Shown piece after piece: positions 8,288-15,435 of a stretch of 21,006 bases of DNA. The position numbers were made by a program, and so were the translations under genes. Below the pieces are notes generated by a model that searched no databases, was not told where the DNA came from, and worked only from the letters and a program-made list of their open reading frames with translations. The stretch lies in assembly GCA_037140715.1 (NCBI GenBank), contig JBAXDX010000049.1:1-21006 (forward strand), written 5' to 3'. The stretch is from JAUZPB01 sp037140715 (GTDB lineage Bacteria; Bacteroidota; Ignavibacteria; Ignavibacteriales; SURF-24). Each line of letters opens with the position of its first letter. The stretch's first letter is position 1.

Positions 8288-9613
8288 ATGGAAATTTATA
8301 TCGAGAAACTGCTAACTTACGGCATCATATTTCTTGTAGCCATATCAGTTCTGTTTTACTACTTATACCGTTACAAAATGGGAACGGCAATTGTGAAGGG
8401 TAAAATTCAGAAGGCAAAAGAATTTGGATTTCATGAGCCTGTATCTCTTCACCCCGTAGTAAATATTGAAATGTGTATTGGTAGCGGTGCATGTATTCTG
8501 GCCTGTCCGGAGAAAGATATACTCGGACTCGTTCATGGTCATGCAACACCTGTTAATACCTCGCGTTGCGTTGGTCATGGAGCATGTTTCCATGCCTGTC
8601 CGATGAATGCTATAGCTCTGCACATGGGAACCGAGAAGCGCGGAGTTGAACTGCCTCATGTAAACGAAGAGTTTGAAAGCAATGTTCAGGGGCTTTATAT
8701 TGCAGGCGAGCTTGGCGGAATGGGCCTGATTAAGAATGCGGTAGAACAGGGCAGACAGGCAGTAGAGAATATCTCGCACCATGTGAAACCCCATTCCTGT
8801 ACCCAGTATGATGTAATAATTGTAGGTGCCGGTCCGGCCGGGATTTCGGCAACGCTTGCAGCGACAAAAGCGAATCTAAGATATCTCACACTTGAGCAGG
8901 ACAGCCTTGGCGGAACAGTATATCATTACCCGAGAAAGAAAATTGTAATGACTTCCCCAATGGAACTTCCATTGTATGGAAAAGTAAAATTATTACAAAC
9001 TTCAAAAGCAGAATTGCTTGAACTATGGGAAACAACGCTTGAAAAGAATAAAATATCAATCAACGTTCAGGAAAAAGTTACCACGATTGATAAAACAGGC
9101 GAACATTTTGAAGTTGTTACGAGCAAAGGAAATTATACTGCCGACTTTATACTGCTTGCAATAGGACGCAGAGGTTCGCCGCGAAAGCTTAATGTCCTGG
9201 GTGAAGAAAAGGAGAAAATAGCCTACAAACTAATTGAACCGGAATATATCAGCGATAAAAAAATATTAATTGTTGGCGGTGGCGATTCTGCTATTGAAGC
9301 GGCTCTTGCATTGACACATGAAGGCAATGAAGTTACGATTTCTTACCGTGGCAAAGTTTTCAGCAGAATCAAACCACAGAATTCAGACAGGATTCTGGCA
9401 GCAGAAAGAAATAAGGAATTAAAAATATTATTTAACTCAAATGTATTAGAAATAGAAGATGACAGCGTAGCGCTTCTGCTTGATAATGACAGGCTGATAA
9501 TAGAAAATGATTTGGTATATATATTTGCAGGCGGAGAATTACCAATGCAGTTCCTGGAGAAAATAGGAATCAGAATAACAAAGAAATTTGGGGAAGCAAT
9601 ATTTAAAAAATGA
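8288..9613 (+). CDS. Membrane-anchored ferredoxin-FAD-NAD(P) oxidoreductase with atypical Fe-S motifs
   Basis: The 441-residue protein opens with one membrane helix (~9-27) followed by basic residues, placing the rest in the cytosol. Residues 63-105 hold two ferredoxin-like motifs, CIGSGACILACP and CVGHGACFHACP; in each, the second Cys of CxxCxxCxxxCP is replaced, by Ser66 and His97. Residues ~113-162 (VQGLYIAGELGGMGLI and following) resemble the C-terminal FAD-binding segment of thioredoxin-reductase-like flavoproteins. After this come the FAD Rossmann motif VGAGPAG (~179-185) and the NAD(P) motif VGGGDSA (~329-335). No redox-active CxxC disulfide is present, so it is not a thioredoxin reductase. 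The start is supported by AAGGAAG just upstream, and its stop overlaps the next gene as ATGA. It probably oxidises NAD(P)H (or works in reverse) and exchanges electrons with the neighbouring cytochrome b. I recall related proteins beside multiheme cytochromes in other anaerobes, but they lack an established name. Confidence 0.85.
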   Translation: MEIYIEKLLTYGIIFLVAISVLFYYLYRYKMGTAIVKGKIQKAKEFGFHEPVSLHPVVNIEMCIGSGACILACPEKDILGLVHGHATPVNTSRCVGHGACFHACPMNAIALHMGTEKRGVELPHVNEEFESNVQGLYIAGELGGMGLIKNAVEQGRQAVENISHHVKPHSCTQYDVIIVGAGPAGISATLAATKANLRYLTLEQDSLGGTVYHYPRKKIVMTSPMELPLYGKVKLLQTSKAELLELWETTLEKNKISINVQEKVTTIDKTGEHFEVVTSKGNYTADFILLAIGRRGSPRKLNVLGEEKEKIAYKLIEPEYISDKKILIVGGGDSAIEAALALTHEGNEVTISYRGKVFSRIKPQNSDRILAAERNKELKILFNSNVLEIEDDSVALLLDNDRLIIENDLVYIFAGGELPMQFLEKIGIRITKKFGEAIFKK

Positions 9614-11187
9614 AAGGAATACTGTTAATATCATTAATCCTGTTGTTGAGTATAAATGTATCGGCACAAATTTCACCCGGCGAACTGACAAATGATCACT
9701 CAAAGCTTGAAGGTATGAGCAACTGTACAAACTGCCATGTAATAGGCGCACAGGTGAACAATTCAAAGTGTCTTGATTGTCATACTGAGATTAAGCAGTC
9801 TGTTTCCTCCGGACATGGTTTTCATTCGAGCGATAAAGTACGCGGGAAGAATTGCTGGAACTGCCACAGCGAACATCACGGCAGGAATTTCAATATCATT
9901 AAATTTGATAAAAATAGTTTCGACCATTCATCCACAGGTTTTGAACTTACAGGCAAACATAGCAAAGCACAGTGTGTCGATTGCCATCAGTCCAAAAACA
10001 TTAGTAATGACGGATTAAAGAAAAAAAATAAAACATATCTTGGTCTGTCGACAAAATGTGTTTCCTGCCATGAAGATAATCATTTAGGCGCTCTTGGAGA
10101 TAATTGCCTTAAGTGTCATAATATTTCAGCCTTTAAACCTGCCGCTGAGTTTGACCATAATCAGTCAAAATTCAGGCTCACAAATGCTCATCTAAAGGTA
10201 ACCTGCACGCAGTGTCATAAACCGGAAAGCCGGAACGGACGCAATTTTCAGAAATTTACAAGCCTTGGCTTTGCAAACTGTTCTCCCTGCCATAAGGATA
10301 TTCATCAGGATAAGTTTGGGCGGGACTGCCAAAAGTGCCACGTTACAACAAGCTTTAAGACTGTAAACAAACAGAACTTTGACCATGATAAGACAGATTT
10401 CAAACTTTTGGGCAGGCATGAAAGTCTTAACTGCAATGAGTGCCATAAAAAAGGTTTTACTGTTAAAATCGCATTTGGAAAATGTTATGACTGTCATAAG
10501 GATTATCATAAAGGAGAGTTTATCAGGAACGGCATTCAGAGAGACTGTAAGGACTGTCATACAAATAATGCATTTAAGCCTTCCACTTATACAATAGAGG
10601 AGCACTCTAAGTTAAAGTTTGCTTTGCAGGGGAATCACCTTGCAACTTCATGTCAAAGCTGTCATTTAAAGGACAATAACATGAAATTCCTTTTTGCCTC
10701 TTCAAAATGCATTGACTGCCATAAAAATATTCATGGGAATGAAATATCTGCGAGGTATATAAATGATAATAGATGTGAAAACTGCCATAATGAAAAATCA
10801 TGGCTGGTCAGCAATTTTGACCACAAACAAACCAATTTTGAACTGACTGATAAACATGCCACGGCTAAATGTAAAGCATGTCATTATAATGAATCAGATA
10901 AACAATTCAGGTTCGCTTCTCTCCGCCCGGCTTGCGAATCCTGTCACAGGGATGTACATCAGGGGCAGTTCAATAATGGATCTGTGGCAGACTGCCGCCG
11001 TTGTCATACAACAAAAGACTGGCATCCTTCAAAATTCAATCATGAACTGACACGCTTCCCGCTTACAGGCGGACATAGCGATGTAAAGTGTGTAAAGTGT
11101 CATCCGGTTAGTGAATCTGCCGGCTTTGCATATACTAAGTATAAAATCCCTGACTTTAAATGTTCAAATTGTCACAGCACAAAGTAG
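9610..11187 (+). CDS. Exported 20-heme c-type cytochrome built of triheme modules
   Basis: The 525-residue protein has a cleavable signal peptide (MKGILLISLILLLSINVSAQ) without a lipobox. I count 20 CXXCH heme c-binding motifs, the first at Cys39, and about 23 further histidines, enough for bis-His ligation of every heme. After two N-terminal hemes (Cys39, Cys54), residues ~82-525 fall into six repeats of about 74 residues. Each repeat has the pattern CxxCH, an aromatic residue, F(D/N)H, F.L.(G/A).H, CxxCH, CxxCH and then usually a (K/R/E)DxH group. Its ATG overlaps the stop of the oxidoreductase gene (ATGA at 9610-9613), so the two are translationally coupled. It is probably a periplasmic electron carrier accepting electrons from the membrane cytochrome b; location beyond the inner membrane is certain only to the extent that heme c is attached outside the cytosol. 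It shares the module with the 34-heme protein encoded next. Confidence 0.93.
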   Translation: MKGILLISLILLLSINVSAQISPGELTNDHSKLEGMSNCTNCHVIGAQVNNSKCLDCHTEIKQSVSSGHGFHSSDKVRGKNCWNCHSEHHGRNFNIIKFDKNSFDHSSTGFELTGKHSKAQCVDCHQSKNISNDGLKKKNKTYLGLSTKCVSCHEDNHLGALGDNCLKCHNISAFKPAAEFDHNQSKFRLTNAHLKVTCTQCHKPESRNGRNFQKFTSLGFANCSPCHKDIHQDKFGRDCQKCHVTTSFKTVNKQNFDHDKTDFKLLGRHESLNCNECHKKGFTVKIAFGKCYDCHKDYHKGEFIRNGIQRDCKDCHTNNAFKPSTYTIEEHSKLKFALQGNHLATSCQSCHLKDNNMKFLFASSKCIDCHKNIHGNEISARYINDNRCENCHNEKSWLVSNFDHKQTNFELTDKHATAKCKACHYNESDKQFRFASLRPACESCHRDVHQGQFNNGSVADCRRCHTTKDWHPSKFNHELTRFPLTGGHSDVKCVKCHPVSESAGFAYTKYKIPDFKCSNCHSTK

Positions 11188-11221
11188 TTAACATGTATTT
11201 TATTAAGTGAAAAGAAGAAGA

Positions 11222-13771
11222 ATGTCCAAATACTTTTTATTACTCCTGGTATTGGTTTCTACAGCCTTATTTGCGCAAAACAATCCGCATGGCAGTTCGC
11301 TACGTTTCGACTGTAGCGAATGTCATGTACCTGCTTCCTGGGAAATAACTGATACACAGATGAAGTTCAGCCATAATCTGACAGGCTTCGTGCTTACCGG
11401 AAAACATAAGATTGCAGATTGCAGAGGATGTCATAAAAATCTGCTTTTTAACAATACTTCAACCGAATGCCGCGACTGCCATTCGGAACCTCATCAGAAT
11501 ACACTTGGTAAAGACTGTACCGGATGTCATACAACTTCAGGCTGGAAACCTATTGATATGATGCAGAAGCACAATCAGTACCGGTTTCCTCTTGTGGGTG
11601 TTCATGATATACAGGATTGTAAATTGTGTCATTCAAACTCTGATAATTTTATTTATTCAGGAACGTCCATCGATTGTTATTCCTGTCATAAGAATGAGTA
11701 TCAGAATACTACAAATCCCTCTCACGCTTTAATGAAGTTATCCGTAAATTGCATCGACTGCCATACGCTTAGTTCAACAAACTGGACTGCCGGAAGGTTT
11801 GTACATGCTGTTATTTCACTTAATGGCAAGCACAGTACTCTCAAATGTAGCCAATGCCATACGGTTCAGAACGTAACACAGCAGTGTTTTGACTGTCATC
11901 AGAATGATTATAACAGTACAGCTAACCCAAACCATGTTACCGGTCAGTTCTTACATGACTGCCTGTCATGCCATAGCTCTGAAACCTGGACCGGGGCAAA
12001 GTATAATCATACTACAACAAACTTCCCATTGACCGGAGCACATACAACCGTTGCCTGCTCAAAGTGTCATACAAGCGGATATAAGGGGACTTCAACAGTA
12101 TGTTCAGGATGTCATGAATCAAATTTTAAGGCAACAGTCGATCCTGACCATGTTACACTTGGTCTATCACTTGACTGCCTGCAATGCCATACCACAACTG
12201 CCTGGAAACCATCAGGCTTTAATCATGCAACAACAGGCTTTCCATTAACAGGTGCTCATCTGACCAAAGCCTGCTCGGACTGTCATAAGGGAACAACTAC
12301 CGGACTGACAGGTGACTGCTACAGTTGTCATAAGCCGGATTTTGACAAAGCCAAAGATCATCTCACTTTAGGTTATCCTCATACATGCGCTCAGTGTCAT
12401 AGTACAACAAGCTGGTCAGGCGCAAGCTTTAATCATACTGCAACAAACTTCCCATTGACCGGAGCGCATACAAGTGTTGCCTGCTCAAAGTGTCATGCAG
12501 GCGGATATAAGGGGACTTCAACAGTATGTTCGGGCTGTCATGAATCAAACTTTAATACAACAGTCGATCCTGACCATGTTGCACTTGGTTTCTCGCTTGA
12601 CTGCCTGCAATGCCATACCACAGCGGCCTGGAAACCTTCAAGCTTTAATCATACTACAACAAACTTTCCGCTGACGGGAGCACATACAAATCTTACTTGT
12701 CTGAAATGTCATGCAGGCGGATATAAGGGAACTTCAACAGTATGTTCGGGCTGTCATCAGAATAGTTATACTAGTGCAGTAAATCCGAATCATTCGTCTG
12801 CGGGCATATCGCAGGACTGTATAAAATGTCATACGACAACGGCATGGATTCCCTCAGGCTTCTCACATGCAACAACCGGCTTTACTTTAACCGGCGCTCA
12901 TCTGAACAAAGTCTGTTCCGACTGTCATAAGGGAACAACCGCCGGACTGACAGGCGACTGCTACAGTTGTCATCAGCCGGATTTTGACAAAGCCAAAGAT
13001 CATCTCACTTTAGGTTATCCTCATACATGCGCTCAGTGTCATAGTACAACAGACTGGTCCGGAGCAGGTTTTAATCATACCACGACAAACTTCCCATTGA
13101 CCGGAGCGCATGTATCTGTTACCTGCTCAAAGTGTCATACTTCCGGCTTTAGCGGGACTACTCAGGTATGTTATGACTGTCATAAAACAAATTATACAAA
13201 TTCCACAAATCCAAACCATGTAAAGCTTGTGTTATCAGCCACCTGCCAGACATGCCACACTACAAATGCCGGCTGGAAGCCTGCTCAGTTTCCGGTACAT
13301 AGTTCTTACTGGGTTATTGACGGCGCACATTCAGCCATTGCATCAGACTGCGCCCGGTGCCACAACGGGAATTACAGCACTATGCCAAATACATGCTACG
13401 GATGTCATCAGACAGGTTATGACAATACTGCTAATCCGCCACATAAGTCGCTTGCTTTCCCGCAGGAATGCCTGCAGTGCCATACAAAAACAGCATGGAA
13501 ACCCGCAACATTTAACCATGACGGGCAGTATTTCCCTATATACTCAGGCAAACATAAAAGTGAATGGAGTACTTGCGGAGACTGTCATACGGTGGTTACT
13601 AATTATAAAGTATTCTCGTGCATAGACTGTCATGAGCATACAAAAGCAAGTATGGACTCAAAGCATCGCGGTAAAACAGGGTACAGCTGGGTAAGTTCTG
13701 AATGCTACCGCTGTCATCCCAAGGGAAGTTCAGGCTCGCAGTCATTGCAAATCAGGGACATGAGCAGGTAA
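11222..13771 (+). CDS. Exported giant 34-heme c-type cytochrome built of 11 triheme modules
   Basis: I chose the ATG at 11222 (849 residues) because a purine tract (AAGAAGAAG) lies just upstream; an in-frame GTG at 11207 would add five residues (MKRRR) without a visible ribosome-binding site. The signal peptide is MSKYFLLLLVLVSTALFAQ, with no lipobox. I count 34 CXXCH motifs and about 38 other histidines. The chain divides into 11 consecutive modules of ~70 residues plus one terminal heme. Each module reads CxxCH, W(K)P..FNH..T.FPLTGAH, CxxCH, CxxCH, then P(D/N)H; each therefore supplies three hemes and about three distal histidines. Central modules are nearly identical at DNA level, showing recent duplication. 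The gene starts ~20-35 bp after the 20-heme cytochrome gene and 7 bp before the barrel gene. Likely roles are an outer-surface or extracellular electron wire, or a large periplasmic heme store. I do not know a named orthologue. Confidence 0.93.
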   Translation: MSKYFLLLLVLVSTALFAQNNPHGSSLRFDCSECHVPASWEITDTQMKFSHNLTGFVLTGKHKIADCRGCHKNLLFNNTSTECRDCHSEPHQNTLGKDCTGCHTTSGWKPIDMMQKHNQYRFPLVGVHDIQDCKLCHSNSDNFIYSGTSIDCYSCHKNEYQNTTNPSHALMKLSVNCIDCHTLSSTNWTAGRFVHAVISLNGKHSTLKCSQCHTVQNVTQQCFDCHQNDYNSTANPNHVTGQFLHDCLSCHSSETWTGAKYNHTTTNFPLTGAHTTVACSKCHTSGYKGTSTVCSGCHESNFKATVDPDHVTLGLSLDCLQCHTTTAWKPSGFNHATTGFPLTGAHLTKACSDCHKGTTTGLTGDCYSCHKPDFDKAKDHLTLGYPHTCAQCHSTTSWSGASFNHTATNFPLTGAHTSVACSKCHAGGYKGTSTVCSGCHESNFNTTVDPDHVALGFSLDCLQCHTTAAWKPSSFNHTTTNFPLTGAHTNLTCLKCHAGGYKGTSTVCSGCHQNSYTSAVNPNHSSAGISQDCIKCHTTTAWIPSGFSHATTGFTLTGAHLNKVCSDCHKGTTAGLTGDCYSCHQPDFDKAKDHLTLGYPHTCAQCHSTTDWSGAGFNHTTTNFPLTGAHVSVTCSKCHTSGFSGTTQVCYDCHKTNYTNSTNPNHVKLVLSATCQTCHTTNAGWKPAQFPVHSSYWVIDGAHSAIASDCARCHNGNYSTMPNTCYGCHQTGYDNTANPPHKSLAFPQECLQCHTKTAWKPATFNHDGQYFPIYSGKHKSEWSTCGDCHTVVTNYKVFSCIDCHEHTKASMDSKHRGKTGYSWVSSECYRCHPKGSSGSQSLQIRDMSR
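12333..13051 (+). repeat. Direct repeat inside the 34-heme gene: 77-bp identical copies 642 bp apart
   Basis: Bases 12333-12409 and 12975-13051 are identical over 77 bp, with high similarity continuing on both sides. The 642-bp offset is 214 codons, exactly three triheme modules (nine hemes). Related near-copies of the segment around TCAACAGTATGTTC also occur near 12087, 12510 and 12730. Such long identity in a coding repeat indicates recent in-frame duplication or gene conversion, so module number may vary between strains and assembly across it deserves care. Confidence 0.9.
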
Positions 13772-13778
13772 AAACAAA

Positions 13779-15413
13779 ATGATAAAACAAGAACGTTGCA
13801 TATTTATAAGTACCACAATAATTTTATTTACAGTACTTCAAAGTTTTTTATTCTCACAGGTAATGAAAATTGAAGAAAGGTCTGGTAAAGTTACATATCA
13901 GTCCTCACAAAATACTTATGTCGAATTTAAGGAAACTGAGGGTATAAAACAGGGCGATACGCTCTATATTAATTATCAGCCGGCTATGATTGTCAGTTAT
14001 ATTTCCTCACATTCATGTGCCGGAACTGTAATTGGAAAGTCATCTGTTAAAATCGGAGATGTTCTCATTGCCAGAGTAAAAATTAACGTAACAACAGCAG
14101 CGATTAAAGAAAATAAGTCTGACCCGATACCCGGCAATAAAAATGTTACTGATGAAGCAATATCAATACCTGGTAAAAATACACGGAAGACTAAGATGGA
14201 TAAAGTAAACGTTATTAATGGCAAGTTCTCCGTTCAGTCATATTCGAGCTTTTCTAATTATCCCGGGAGTATTAATACCCAGCGCTGGCGTTATTCAATT
14301 TCATCTGAGACAAAAAATATACTTGGAAGCAGTCTTTCATTCAGCAACTACTTAACTTTTTCCTATAATGCCAGCGAGTGGGAGAAAGTCCGCAACAGCA
14401 TTGGAAGCAATATCCGTGTTTATGACTTATCATTACAATATGACCTGACAAAATCCACACACATCCAGGCTGGCAGATATATAAATCCTAAGATTAGCAG
14501 CATAAGCTCAATTGACGGACTACAGATTGAACAAAAATGGAGTAAATACTACGCTGGTTTTGTCGCAGGCTCAAGACCGGACTTTTCTAACTTCGGTTAT
14601 AACCTTAAACTCTTTGAAGCGGGAGCTTATGCCGGAAGAAGCGATACACTGCTTAATGGAATAATGAATAATACACTAGCTTTCTTTAACCAGACAAATG
14701 ATTCAAAGACCGACAGACGGTTTCTTTATTTCCAGCATGATAATTATATTATGTCTAACGTTAATTTTTTTGTTTCATCTGAAATCGATATGTACAAAAA
14801 AGAAAAAGGCGTGGATATAAATTCCCCAAGCCTGACAAGCCTTTATGTTATTTCACGCTACTCACCTTTAAGATGGCTCTCTTTTTCCCTGTCCTATGAC
14901 GCAAGAAAAAGCGTTGTCTATTACGAAACATTCAAGAGTTTTTATGACAGTCTTTTTGTCAATGAAACACGGCAGGGTATAAGAGGCGGTATCAGTCTGA
15001 GACCTGTTAATAACTTATATATCGGTTTTGATGCAGGTTCCCGTTCAGAAAAAAGTGATTTAAAACCCTCACGTAATTACTCAGGATTCCTTTCTTACTC
15101 AGGCGTACCTGTCCTGAATTTGGATCTTTCACTAAATGCTTCACAAATTACAGGTAGCTATCTTGATGCGTTATTATATGGGATCAGCTTTTCAAGAGAT
15201 ATCTTTGCCGGACATCTTTATGCTACCGGCGGCTATAGAAGAGCTGAATATAGTTTTTACAGTGTGAACGACAAACAGATTCAGAATATATTATCGCTCG
15301 ATCTTTCTATTCTGCTTACAAAAAATCTTTACCTTATTACCAGTTACGAAGGTGTGTTTGAAAAAACAAACAGCAACAGCAGAGCACTCATTGAAATATC
15401 TTCGCGATTCTGA
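13779..15413 (+). CDS. Outer-membrane beta-barrel with N-terminal periplasmic domain; candidate porin of a porin-cytochrome conduit
   Basis: The 544-residue protein starts with a signal peptide (residues ~1-27, ending LFSQ). Residues ~30-103 form a small soluble beta-rich domain (GKVTYQSSQNTYVEF, GIKQGDTLYI, SVKIGDVLIARV) resembling SH3-like or FlgT C-terminal-like domains. A polar linker (~104-145) follows, then ~400 residues of alternating amphipathic strands with many aromatic residues, ending in SSRF with the terminal Phe of outer-membrane barrels. The size would allow roughly 16-22 strands, like the smaller porins of Geobacter-type porin-cytochrome complexes; this is a size comparison, not detected homology. 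It has no CXXCH motif. It lies 7 bp after the 34-heme gene, so the two are almost certainly co-expressed. The context suggests it encloses a cytochrome to pass electrons through the outer membrane. A generic porin is the alternative. Confidence 0.75.
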   Translation: MIKQERCIFISTTIILFTVLQSFLFSQVMKIEERSGKVTYQSSQNTYVEFKETEGIKQGDTLYINYQPAMIVSYISSHSCAGTVIGKSSVKIGDVLIARVKINVTTAAIKENKSDPIPGNKNVTDEAISIPGKNTRKTKMDKVNVINGKFSVQSYSSFSNYPGSINTQRWRYSISSETKNILGSSLSFSNYLTFSYNASEWEKVRNSIGSNIRVYDLSLQYDLTKSTHIQAGRYINPKISSISSIDGLQIEQKWSKYYAGFVAGSRPDFSNFGYNLKLFEAGAYAGRSDTLLNGIMNNTLAFFNQTNDSKTDRRFLYFQHDNYIMSNVNFFVSSEIDMYKKEKGVDINSPSLTSLYVISRYSPLRWLSFSLSYDARKSVVYYETFKSFYDSLFVNETRQGIRGGISLRPVNNLYIGFDAGSRSEKSDLKPSRNYSGFLSYSGVPVLNLDLSLNASQITGSYLDALLYGISFSRDIFAGHLYATGGYRRAEYSFYSVNDKQIQNILSLDLSILLTKNLYLITSYEGVFEKTNSNSRALIEISSRF

Positions 15414-15435
15414 TTTGTTTTCCGCAATAATGTTC

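Noticed and set aside
8288..9613. Thioredoxin reductase assignment for the FAD/NAD(P) protein
   Set aside because: No CxxC redox disulfide is present; the N-terminal anchor, Fe-S motifs and cytochrome context argue for a membrane electron-transfer role.
10192..10605. 137-codon minus-strand open frame
   Set aside because: It is the antisense shadow of the CXXCH-rich 20-heme cytochrome gene.
13227..13625. 132-codon plus-strand open frame in another phase
   Set aside because: It is an out-of-frame shadow of the 34-heme gene, created by repeated CXXCH codons.
11207..13771. GTG at 11207 as start of the 34-heme cytochrome
   Set aside because: It is possible, but the upstream sequence lacks a purine-rich site, whereas AAGAAGAAG precedes the ATG at 11222; the difference is only five residues.
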